DNA of 50,895 nt, taken from contig CAMAUE010000021.1 in NCBI GenBank assembly GCA_945861245.1, positions 1 to 50,895 of the forward strand. Direction: 5' to 3'. Position 1 is the stretch's first letter. The number at the start of each line of letters is the position of its first letter. The translations under genes were made by a program, and so were the position numbers. The notes below the pieces were generated by a model. That model was not told the DNA's origin. It worked only from the letters and a program-made list of their open reading frames with translations, and did no database searches. The stretch comes from Singulisphaera sp. GP187 (GTDB lineage: Bacteria > Planctomycetota > Planctomycetia > Gemmatales > Gemmataceae). Positions 38,799-46,964 of the stretch are shown here, one piece after another.

Positions 38799-41054
38799 AT
38801 GAACGGCTCGGCTATCACGCTTATTGAAAAAAATGTCCTCCTGCTTGGCGCCGGGAACGCCCATCTGCGCTTTGTCAGAATGCATGCCATGCGTCCGCAG
38901 CCTGGCGTGGCCGTCACGCTCGTAAGCGAAGCGAACATCATCCCGTACTCGGCGATGGTTCCGGGCTGCATCGCCGGCGACTATCCGCGGGACGACATTA
39001 CGATCGATCTCGTCCGCCTGTGCCGGATTGCGAACGTGCGCTTCGTGGCTGACCGCGCCGTGGCACTCGACTTGGACGCGCGGAAGGTCGCCTTCGCCGA
39101 TCGACCCGAAATTCGCTACGACGCGTTATGCCTTGGGCTAGGCTCATTGCCGATCCGTCCGCCGGAATTGATCGGCGCTCCGTGGTCGTGGTCGATGCGT
39201 CCGCTGCATGCCCTGCTTCAGCGCATCGAACAACTGGATGCTGACCTGCGCAAAAGTCCACGTTCTTTTAACTTCGTCATCGTCGGTGGCGGTGCGAGCG
39301 GTTGCGAACTGGCCTTGGCCATCGCCAAACGCTTTCGGGAGCATAAGGAATTTCGCGTAACCCTTCTGGACGCTGGCGATCGTCTGTTGCCGCAGTTTCC
39401 CGACAAAGCGGACCGCATCTTTCGCGCTCTTTTCACCGAGCGCAACATCACCCTCAGGCTCAACGCACGCGTCATCGCCGGCGATGCGAACACGCTGACA
39501 CTGGCGGACGGCACAAAGCTTGTTTGCGACGCCGTGCTTTGGGCGACCAACGCCGCCCCGCCTGCGCTGCTCGCCGACAGTGAGCTGGCGCGCGACGCCA
39601 ACGGTTTCGCCCTTGTCGCGAACACGCTACAATCGATCTCACATGCCGACGTGTTCGGTACCGGCGACTGCGTCTCGATGCACGACTACCCCGGCCTACT
39701 CAAGAACGGCGTATATGCCGTGCGCCAGGGCGGTATTCTTTTTGGCAACGTGTCGCGTTTCCTGCTCGAAAAACCGCTCGAACCGTTCGTGCCGCAGAAA
39801 CGCTGCCTTTGCCTCATGAACGCCAGCGATGGTTCCGCGGTGTTCTGCTATGGCCCGATCGTTTGGAAGGGCCGAACCGCGCGCTGGTTGAAGGATCGCA
39901 TTGATCGCAAGTGGGTCGAGCAATTTCGCCAAATGTCGGCAATGACGGAAGCCGCGACGCCTGCCGAGCAATCGCCATCCATGCGTTGCGGCGGCTGCGG
40001 ATCGAAGGTCTCCAGCGACGTGCTCTCGGCAGTGCTTCGCCGGATCGATGTCGGCACGGATCCCCGCCTATTGCTCGGTGCCCACGCCGGCGAGGATGCG
40101 TCAGTGCATCGCATGCAGCCCGAGCTCTTCGGCTCCGACCCGGCGAAGCTTGTCGAGGTGCAGACGGTTGATTACTTCAAATCGTTCGTGGACGACCCGT
40201 ATCTCTTTGGTCGTATCGCCGCCTTGAATTCGGTGAGCGATCTCTATGCGATGAACGCCCGCCCGTTCTCCGCATTGGCGATTGCGACGCTGCCCTACGC
40301 ACGCGGCCCGGTCCAAGAAGGCATGCTGTTTGAATTGATGTCCGGCGCGGTGCAAACGCTCAAACAACTTGGCGTCGTCCTTGCCGGCGGACACACGACC
40401 GAAGGCGCGGAGATGGCGCTGGGCTTCGCGGTCACCGGCTATGCGGAGGAGGATCGCCTGTTTCAAAAGAGCAGCCTGGAGGCGGGTGATCGCCTGATCT
40501 TGACCAAGCCGCTCGGTAGTGGCGCGTTGCTCGCTGCGTGGATGCGCGGTGCCTGCCAAGCCGAGTGGTACGAGCCGATGATGCGACACATGCTGCAAGC
40601 CAACGACCGCGCCGGCGCGATCTTCGCGAAATTAGGCGTTCGCGCATGCACCGACGTAACGGGCTTCGGACTGGCGGGCCACCTGATGGAGATGCTCGAC
40701 GCAAGCGGCGTCTCCGCGCGATTGTATGCCGATGCCGTGCCGATCTACGCCGGCTTCGCGGAGGTCGTCGCTGCGGGAGTTGTGAGCACGCTGCACAAGG
40801 ACAATGCGAAGGTTTCGTGCCGGGTCGTTCTAGCTCCCTCACCCCCGGCCCCTCTCCCCCGGAATATCGGTAGAGAGGGGGGACCCGCATGGCTCTTCGA
40901 CCCGCAGACCTCCGGCGGCATGCTAGGAGCCGTGAAGGCGGATCAAGTTGACGAAGCGCTGAGGATGTTGAAGGAAGCGGGTTGCGAAAATGCGGCGATG
41001 ATCGGCGAGGTCGTTGCGGTTGGAGATGAGAATTCACCGACGATTTTTGTTTGA
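38799..41054 (+). CDS. selD: Oxidoreductase-selenophosphate synthetase (SelD) fusion
   Basis: 751 residues. Residues 1 to about 370 are an FAD/NAD(P)-dependent disulfide-oxidoreductase (NDH-2-like) domain: VLLLGAGNAHLRFV, FVIVGGGASGCELALA, VFGTGDCVSMHDY. From about 395 it is SelD: MRCGGCGSKVSS with the catalytic Cys (C400) and Lys (K403), LGAHAGEDASVH, AGGHTTEGAEMALGF, CTDVTGFGLAGHLMEM, LFDPQTSGGML. SelD makes selenophosphate from selenide and ATP; the oxidoreductase half may supply reduced selenium. The cysteine usually found two residues after the catalytic one is Ser here. A proline-rich segment (residues about 679-696, PSPPAPLPRNIGREGG) just before DPQTSGG is encoded by an intruding palindromic repeat. 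GAGGA lies upstream of the ATG. Confidence 0.93.
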   Translation: MNGSAITLIEKNVLLLGAGNAHLRFVRMHAMRPQPGVAVTLVSEANIIPYSAMVPGCIAGDYPRDDITIDLVRLCRIANVRFVADRAVALDLDARKVAFADRPEIRYDALCLGLGSLPIRPPELIGAPWSWSMRPLHALLQRIEQLDADLRKSPRSFNFVIVGGGASGCELALAIAKRFREHKEFRVTLLDAGDRLLPQFPDKADRIFRALFTERNITLRLNARVIAGDANTLTLADGTKLVCDAVLWATNAAPPALLADSELARDANGFALVANTLQSISHADVFGTGDCVSMHDYPGLLKNGVYAVRQGGILFGNVSRFLLEKPLEPFVPQKRCLCLMNASDGSAVFCYGPIVWKGRTARWLKDRIDRKWVEQFRQMSAMTEAATPAEQSPSMRCGGCGSKVSSDVLSAVLRRIDVGTDPRLLLGAHAGEDASVHRMQPELFGSDPAKLVEVQTVDYFKSFVDDPYLFGRIAALNSVSDLYAMNARPFSALAIATLPYARGPVQEGMLFELMSGAVQTLKQLGVVLAGGHTTEGAEMALGFAVTGYAEEDRLFQKSSLEAGDRLILTKPLGSGALLAAWMRGACQAEWYEPMMRHMLQANDRAGAIFAKLGVRACTDVTGFGLAGHLMEMLDASGVSARLYADAVPIYAGFAEVVAAGVVSTLHKDNAKVSCRVVLAPSPPAPLPRNIGREGGPAWLFDPQTSGGMLGAVKADQVDEALRMLKEAGCENAAMIGEVVAVGDENSPTIFV
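40834..40886. repeat. Palindromic repeat in frame inside selD
   Basis: GCTCCCTCACCCCCGGCCCC followed by TCTCCC, then GGTAGAGAGGGGGGACC. Arms CCCCTCTC and GAGAGGGG pair around about 16 bases. Composition is unlike the surrounding codons (C-runs, then G-runs), and the encoded PSPPAPLP is unlike SelD. It resembles an interspersed repeat that entered in frame. Confidence 0.6.
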
Positions 41055-41060
41055 TTGCCA

Positions 41061-41129
41061 AGCCCGCAGGCGACAAAGGAGCGTGCGTGGGTTAAACCCG
41101 CGCAGGCTCTTTCGTCGCCTGCGGGCTTG
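41061..41129. repeat. Family K palindrome between convergent genes
   Basis: Arms CAAGCCCGCAGGCGAC and GTCGCCTGCGGGCTTG (16 bases, perfect), with an inner weaker pairing around GGGTTAAACCC. It starts 6 bases after the selD stop and ends 6 bases before the stop of the convergent gene. Confidence 0.88.
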
Positions 41130-41135
41130 ATTGCC

Positions 41136-42776
41136 TCACTTCTGATTACCCAGCTTGTTGAAGTAGCCGCGGGCGATGTCGGCGGCATCATCGGGGATGC
41201 GTTGGCGGTCGATGGCGTCGGCGCCGTCCTGAGCCGCCTGACGGAATACGCCGTCAACGGACTTCGCGGGAACCTTTTGGAAGTTCGCCCCGCGGGCATA
41301 GCCGACAACCTTCTGTTTGCCCTTGGCATTGACGTCGGCCCGGGTTCGTTCAGGTGTAATCTTTGAATTGGGATCGTTCGGATCGATCGCGCGTTTACCG
41401 CCGGGACGCCCGCCCATGCCCATGCCGTCGCCTTCCTCGCCTTCTCCCTCACCTTGACCTTGCATGAGAATGCGCATCGCGTCGGCGATTTCCTCCTGGT
41501 CGCGCAGCAAATCGGTCAGTTCCTTGTCGGCCTGCTCTGCTTGTTCGAGTTGCTTCATCAGCTTTTCAAGTTTCTCGGCTCCGCCCTTGGGATCGTTTTT
41601 GTCGAGTGCGTCCTTAATATCACCGGCCATGTTCTTGAGGTCTTCCAAATCTTGAAACTGATCGATCTGTCGATTGAACTCGTCCTTGGTGATCTTTTTG
41701 TCCGCGAGGTCCTTCTTCAGCTTGTTGCGAAACTCATTGTCTTTGAGCAGCTTGTCGAGCTTGTCCTGAATCTTCTGAAATTGCTCCGCGAGTTCCTTTT
41801 GCTGTTTGGCGTCGAGCTTCTCATTCTTGATGTCCTTAACGATCTTTTCGAGAGCGGCTTTGGCCTTGTCGAAGTCGCCTTTTTTCAGGGCGTCCTCGAA
41901 ATCTTTGGCGGCGCCTTCCTTGAGTTGCTCGTCCTTGTTGGCAGCGAGTTGCTCCAGCTGCTTCTTCAGGGCGTCGGTCTTCTCGGTCTTCTCGCGAACG
42001 CCATCGAGCCGTTGTTTCAGTTTGTCTTCGAGCTTGCGCATTTCGTTTATGCGTTCGCGAATCTTCGTGTCGTCCTTGGAGTCCAGCGGCTGATTGAGGA
42101 GCTTTTCGAATTCTTTTTCGATAGCCTTCAAGTCTTCGGACTTCGGTAGCTTCTCCTGACTGCGTTCGACGATCTTCTTCTTGAGTTCGTCGAGTTGCTT
42201 TTGCATTTCTTGCACATTGACAACGACCTGCTTCTCCTCGGCATTAGAACGCGGTGTCACGCGCAGATCGCCAAGCCAAGGTTCGAGCAAAAACGCCGTC
42301 GCGGCCAGCAGCAACCCCAGGGCGGGCAGGATCGCGCGTTGCCATTGTAAACGAAGCAGCGGAATCTCGTTGCCCACCTGAATCTTCGCCAGATGATCGT
42401 ATACATCTTGCAACAGTGCCTGGCCTACGGGCGTGGCGATGTGTTCGTCCGACAGCGTCAGAAATGTGGTGACGCGCTCCTTCAGCCCAAAGCGTTCATC
42501 GAGTTCGAGCGATGCCAGCAATCGACTGGGCCGACGCACCCACGCCAAGGTAAGGCCCGCAAGCGTTGCGACAGCGAGTAGCATGCCAGGCACGCCGAAT
42601 CGCACGTCATCGCCGGCTTCCGAAAACGCGAACGGCTTGGCGAGAAACCACGCCATCGCGCAAAGGAGACCGACGCCCCAGCAGAATAGCATGCTCTCTG
42701 CGAGACCATGCGCGAACAACCGACGCCGAACGCGCGTGATCTGTTTTTCCACGAGCGTCTTGGCGGTATCGATCAT
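41136..42776 (-). CDS. Membrane protein with long coiled coil
   Basis: 546 residues. The start at 42776 (MIDTAKTLVEKQI) has GGAG 8 bases upstream; frame upstream is a translated family A palindrome and is rejected. Three hydrophobic segments in the first 170 residues (MLFCWGVGLLCAMAWFLA; GMLLAVATLAGLTLAWV; AILPALGLLLAATAFLL) are followed by about 300 residues of Lys/Glu/Leu-rich coiled coil (QLDELKKKIVERSQEKLPK and repeats of that type). A Gly-rich stretch (GEGEGEEGDGMGMGGRPGGK) and a conserved-looking tail follow. The layout resembles DUF4175-like planctomycete membrane proteins. Function unknown; the coiled coil probably projects from the membrane and mediates assembly. Confidence 0.72.
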   Translation of the reverse strand: MIDTAKTLVEKQITRVRRRLFAHGLAESMLFCWGVGLLCAMAWFLAKPFAFSEAGDDVRFGVPGMLLAVATLAGLTLAWVRRPSRLLASLELDERFGLKERVTTFLTLSDEHIATPVGQALLQDVYDHLAKIQVGNEIPLLRLQWQRAILPALGLLLAATAFLLEPWLGDLRVTPRSNAEEKQVVVNVQEMQKQLDELKKKIVERSQEKLPKSEDLKAIEKEFEKLLNQPLDSKDDTKIRERINEMRKLEDKLKQRLDGVREKTEKTDALKKQLEQLAANKDEQLKEGAAKDFEDALKKGDFDKAKAALEKIVKDIKNEKLDAKQQKELAEQFQKIQDKLDKLLKDNEFRNKLKKDLADKKITKDEFNRQIDQFQDLEDLKNMAGDIKDALDKNDPKGGAEKLEKLMKQLEQAEQADKELTDLLRDQEEIADAMRILMQGQGEGEGEEGDGMGMGGRPGGKRAIDPNDPNSKITPERTRADVNAKGKQKVVGYARGANFQKVPAKSVDGVFRQAAQDGADAIDRQRIPDDAADIARGYFNKLGNQK

Positions 42777-42796
42777 GGCGGCGGCTCCTGTTTCTG

Positions 42797-42849
42797 CCGC
42801 TTGCGGCTTAGCGCTCGCAATAATCATCCGAGCGCTAAGCCGCAAGCGG
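42797..42849. repeat. Family A palindrome, copy 6
   Basis: Arms CCGCTTGCGGCTTAGCGCTCG and CGAGCGCTAAGCCGCAAGCGG (21 bases, perfect), short centre CAATAATCATC. Just upstream of the minus-strand coiled-coil gene start. Confidence 0.93.
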
Positions 42850-43228
42850 AACATAATTCCTTACTCCCATTATCATCGACCGACTCTTAAATTGCAAATG
42901 TTGTTTCCCACGAAACAGCAAACTTTGTGAACATCCGTATCGTCACGAAACTTGTCCCTCCCCGATGCGTCTCATTCTCGTTATGTTGATCCAAGCCATC
43001 CTTAGTCCCGAAAAACTCACCACGGAGCACCCAGCACAGCCAAGCCGCAATAAATACAGAATCACGAAAGTACGAAAGTACGAAAACACGAAAGAGGAAC
43101 ACTAAAGATTTTTTTCGTGATTTCATGCTTTCGTGTTTTCGTAATTCGTAGTGGATTGCGACTTGGCCACACTGTGTTCACTGTGGTGAGATGTTCGGGT
43201 TATCATCGTTTCTCGGGAGATCGTTGCC
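42850..43228. other. Divergent intergenic region with an A/C/G-rich inverted repeat
   Basis: No gene. It has tandem units ACGAAAGT and an inverted pair TACGAAAACACGAAAG (43079-43094) / CTTTCGTGTTTTCGTA (43128-43143), perfect over 16 bases with a centre that includes seven T. A shorter hairpin CCACA...TGTGG lies near 43168-43189. CGGGAGA before the GTG at 43229 is the ribosome site of the next gene. Confidence 0.6.
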
Positions 43229-46200
43229 GTGAAAAAGTTCGTCGCGGTTCTCGCTTTGCTTTTCATGTTCACGCCGGCATTTAGCCAAATGCCTGCCAAG
43301 AACGACCTCAACTATCAGCAGTCACCCGCCAAACCGGAGCCCGATTGGCTGAAGCTAATCGACCACGGCCAATACGACGCCCGGCTCAAAGGCTACATCG
43401 CGCCGGACGGTCTGAAGATCGACATCGTCGCCGACGCGCCCGACATCATCAACCCCGCTGGCATGACGTTCGGCCCCGATGGCACGCTCTACATTATCGA
43501 ATGGGTCGAGGCCCCCGGCGCCAATTTCCCGAAGGCCGAACTCGAATTCACCTACAAGGACGGCACGAAACGCAAGATATTCATCATGCGCAAGCCCATC
43601 AAGGATCGCATCAAGGCGCTCACATTCAACGCTCAAAAGGGCGTTTTCGAGAAGCCCAGAATCGTGCTCGAGGAGGAGTTGCCATCGAGCATCCTCATCC
43701 ACGATGGTTGGATGTATCTCTCCGGCCAAGGGACCGTTCGCCGATATAAACAGCAGGCGGATGGTTCGTGGGCGAATAAGGAAATCATCGCACAGGGTTT
43801 TTGCGGATATCACCATCACCAGGTATCCGGCCTGACGATCGGCAACGACGGCTGGCTGTACATCACGTCGGGTGATGACGACAACTACGTCGAAGGCTCC
43901 GACGGCAGCCGGGCGACGGTCCTCCGCACCGGCGCCGTCTTTCGCTGCCGACCTGACGGATCGAAGATGCACACGCACTCGATCGGCTATCGCAACCCGT
44001 ATCGCGATGTCGCCTTCGACGCCGGCTACAACATGTTCCATGTGGACAACGACAACGAAGACGGCTCGAAGTGGACCGGCTGCCGATTGATGCACGTGCC
44101 CGAAGGCGTCGATTTCGGCTGGAGGCTCCGGCCCGGCGCCAACTGCTGCGTGCCCGACTTCATCCGCTCCGCAGTCTATGGCGAGCAGCCAGGCAAAGTC
44201 TCGCCGATGCTGAAGACCGGCCGCGGTTCGCCAGCGGGACTCATGATCTACAACGATACGTATTTTCCCGATAGGTACAAAGGACTACTCTACTACCCCG
44301 ATGTCTTCCGCAAGGTCATCCGCGCCTATGCGGTCGAACAAGTGGGAGCAACGTTCGAGGTCACGCACGAGTTCGAATTCCTCCGCGCCGCCGACCCGTT
44401 ATTTCGGCCATGCCAAATGGTCGTCGGTCCCGATGGGGCGATGTACGTCTGCGATTGGCGCACCGATTCGGGCGGCGCGGGCAAACTTTGGGGCGATGGC
44501 AAACATGGCCGCATCTATCGCGTCTCTTGGCGCGGCACGAAGGAGAACCCCGCGATCCCGTTGCGTGGCCTTGACAGTTGGGGCAAGATCGCCAAGGTGA
44601 GCGATGCCGATCTGTTCAAAACCCTCGAAAATGACAACTTCACCGACCGCGAACGTGCTCGCCATGAACTCGTTCGTCGCGGCGACAAACATCGAAAGGC
44701 CCTGCTCAAGTTGTTTCTGGACGAGGACAACAAGCCAGCCCACGCCCGCATCGCCGCGCTTGGCGTTCTGCAATCATACTGGAATGGCGAGGTGAAAGCC
44801 GCCGTTATCGATCGTCTGATCGACTTCTCGCCCGACATCCGTCGCTTGTGTGCCGAGGCGCTTGCGCTCAACACGAGCAAGGACAACGACGCCCACGAGG
44901 CACTCGTCCAGCATCTCGGCGACGAGGACCTTGGCGTGCGTCGCGCCGTCTATTTGGCAGTTGGCCGCATTAATAACGCTGGCGCCGCCGACGTGATTGT
45001 CAACGGCTTGCAATTCGACAAAAAGTTGGACGATTATCTTTCGGACGGCCTGATCCGGGCCTTGGAACACACGGGCAAGGATGGCATCACCAAGCTGCTC
45101 GCGCTGTCCGATTCTGGGTCGGACAAGGACCTCGAACGAGTGCTGGATGTCTTTGCGCATTTCCGCACACGCGAAGCAGCCGACAAGGTTTCGCACCTGC
45201 TGAAAAACTATCACGTGAAGCCGGAGCAGAAGGTCGCACTGCTGCGCTCGATCACGCAGTATCAGTTCGATCCGCCGATGTCGCTCGAACCGATCGTGAA
45301 GTTTCTCGACGAGCTGCCGGCCACGTCGACGAAAAAGATCACCGAGGCCCAGCTCAACGGCATGCGCTTGGCCGCGCTTGATGTGCTCGCTTCAGCGGGC
45401 AAGATCGATTCCGACCGTTTCAAGACCACGCTGATCGGCATGCTCAAGACCAACGACGCCAAGATGCGCCAGGCGATCCTGCACACGATCACCGATGCCA
45501 AGCTCGTCAGTGCCGTGCCGATTTTGCTGGAGCAACTCGCCAAGGCCGATGACGACATGACGACGATTTCGCTCGTCCGCACGCTAGGCCAGCTGAGCGA
45601 GCGCTCGGCATATCCGGCGGTGCTGAAACTCGTCGCCGTCAAGAATTGGGAGGTGCGCGTCGAAGTGCTACGCGCTCTTGGCAACCTCGACTATCGTCCC
45701 GCACGGAAGGTCGCGGAAGGTCTCCTTGGCGATCCGATCCTCGAAGTGCAGCGAGAGGCTGTCGTGATGCTCGGGCAGAGCATCGAAGGCGCTCGCGTCG
45801 TCGGCCAGCGCTTTGCCGAGAACAAGTTGCCGCGTGCTTTGTTGCCGGAAGTCACCGAGGGCCTGCGGCGCTTCGCCTCGAACGAGCACCCCGACGTGAC
45901 CGAGTTACTCTCGCGGGCGGTCAAGGGCGGCCTGCTCGTCTCGCTCGAACCGGCTGAGTTGAAGCGCGTCACGGCGATGGTCAGCAAGCAAGGCGACCCG
46001 AATCGTGGCCGCAAGCTTTACCTCAACAACAAGGCAGTTGGCTGCATCACCTGCCATCGGCTCGAGGGCGTGGGAGGCAACACCGGCCCCGACCTGACCC
46101 GCGTCTGGGACACCCTATCGCTGGAAAAAGTCATGGAGTCGATGCTTGATCCGTCCAAAGAAATCAAAGAAGGCTACCAAACCTTCGTCGCCACCACGAA

Positions 46201-46873
46201 GAACGGCCTCACCGTGACGGGCCTCAAGGTCGCCCAGAATACCAAGGAATTGATTCTGCGCGACACCACCGGTAAGGAGGTCCGAATTCCCGCAGGCGAT
46301 CTCGACGAGGTCGTCGCCACGAAAAAATCGCTGATGCCCGACGATGTCGTGCGGCACCTCAGCTTCAACGAGTTCATCGACCTTGTCGCTTTCTTGCGAG
46401 ATCGCAATTCGCAAGAAGGGGTACGCGGCATGATCCTCTCGGGCTGGGCCATTGGTCCGTTCGGCTTCGATCTCGCCAAGGCCGACACGCTGGAGAAAAA
46501 TCCCGATCCAGAGAAGACGCTCATCAACACCGATCAGCAGCGACTTACCTGGCGAGCCGTGCAGGCTGACATGAGCGGACGCGGCTTCGATCTGCGTGCC
46601 GCCACTGGTCGCGAACCGGGGTCGGCGTATCTGCTCAGCTACGTGTTTTCACCCAAGGAGCAAAAGGTGGAGTTGCATGTTCAAACCGAAGAGAAAGGCT
46701 ACGTGCTCATCAACGGCGAACGTATCGCGCTGAGCGACGCCAAGATGCCGATCACGCTGAAAATCGGCTGGAACACGCTGCTCACGCGGATCAACAACGA
46801 GCAAGGATACGGGTTCATCCAAGCCCGCATCCTCGGCGGCGAAGGCATCCGCGTGGCGCTGCAGAAGGAGTGA
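43229..46873 (+). CDS. PVC-type cytochrome: propeller dehydrogenase-like, HEAT repeats, CxxCH heme domain
   Basis: 1214 residues; GTG start with GGGAG upstream; Sec signal (FVAVLALLFMFTPAFS). Domains in order: a sorbosone/glucose dehydrogenase-like propeller (about 50-430: GLKIDIVADAPDIINPAGMT, YRNPYRDVAFDAGYNMFHVD, GPDGAMYVCDWRTDSGG); HEAT-like repeats (about 460-890: HARIAALGVLQSYW, VRRAVYLAVGRINNAG, EVRVEVLRALGNLDY); a cytochrome c domain with GCITCHRLEG (C939, C942, H943) and ILRDTTGKEVRIPAGDLDEV; a C-terminal beta domain. This is the PVC-type heme-binding architecture frequent in planctomycetes and thought to oxidise sugars or similar substrates outside the cytoplasm, passing electrons to the heme. 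Substrate not known. Confidence 0.9.
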   Translation: MKKFVAVLALLFMFTPAFSQMPAKNDLNYQQSPAKPEPDWLKLIDHGQYDARLKGYIAPDGLKIDIVADAPDIINPAGMTFGPDGTLYIIEWVEAPGANFPKAELEFTYKDGTKRKIFIMRKPIKDRIKALTFNAQKGVFEKPRIVLEEELPSSILIHDGWMYLSGQGTVRRYKQQADGSWANKEIIAQGFCGYHHHQVSGLTIGNDGWLYITSGDDDNYVEGSDGSRATVLRTGAVFRCRPDGSKMHTHSIGYRNPYRDVAFDAGYNMFHVDNDNEDGSKWTGCRLMHVPEGVDFGWRLRPGANCCVPDFIRSAVYGEQPGKVSPMLKTGRGSPAGLMIYNDTYFPDRYKGLLYYPDVFRKVIRAYAVEQVGATFEVTHEFEFLRAADPLFRPCQMVVGPDGAMYVCDWRTDSGGAGKLWGDGKHGRIYRVSWRGTKENPAIPLRGLDSWGKIAKVSDADLFKTLENDNFTDRERARHELVRRGDKHRKALLKLFLDEDNKPAHARIAALGVLQSYWNGEVKAAVIDRLIDFSPDIRRLCAEALALNTSKDNDAHEALVQHLGDEDLGVRRAVYLAVGRINNAGAADVIVNGLQFDKKLDDYLSDGLIRALEHTGKDGITKLLALSDSGSDKDLERVLDVFAHFRTREAADKVSHLLKNYHVKPEQKVALLRSITQYQFDPPMSLEPIVKFLDELPATSTKKITEAQLNGMRLAALDVLASAGKIDSDRFKTTLIGMLKTNDAKMRQAILHTITDAKLVSAVPILLEQLAKADDDMTTISLVRTLGQLSERSAYPAVLKLVAVKNWEVRVEVLRALGNLDYRPARKVAEGLLGDPILEVQREAVVMLGQSIEGARVVGQRFAENKLPRALLPEVTEGLRRFASNEHPDVTELLSRAVKGGLLVSLEPAELKRVTAMVSKQGDPNRGRKLYLNNKAVGCITCHRLEGVGGNTGPDLTRVWDTLSLEKVMESMLDPSKEIKEGYQTFVATTKNGLTVTGLKVAQNTKELILRDTTGKEVRIPAGDLDEVVATKKSLMPDDVVRHLSFNEFIDLVAFLRDRNSQEGVRGMILSGWAIGPFGFDLAKADTLEKNPDPEKTLINTDQQRLTWRAVQADMSGRGFDLRAATGREPGSAYLLSYVFSPKEQKVELHVQTEEKGYVLINGERIALSDAKMPITLKIGWNTLLTRINNEQGYGFIQARILGGEGIRVALQKE

Positions 46874-46877
46874 CGCC

Positions 46878-46958
46878 GTTTAGCCGCTCGCTTTCGGCGA
46901 GCGCGAACTGGTGCTGGACGACACGCTGGTCGCGCTCGCCGAAAGCGAGCGGCTAAAC
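46878..46958. repeat. Family B palindrome, copy 6
   Basis: Arms GTTTAGCCGCTCGCTTTCGG and CCGAAAGCGAGCGGCTAAAC. Relative to other B1 copies, CC/TT changes are matched in both arms, so pairing is kept. Between convergent genes, 4 and 6 bases from the two stops. Confidence 0.93.
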
Positions 46959-46964
46959 AAGCCA

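Noticed and set aside
43060-43143. ACGAAAGT tandem units as a CRISPR-like array
   Set aside because: Units are 8 bases, without spacers of constant length, and form a simple inverted repeat; no cas genes are present.
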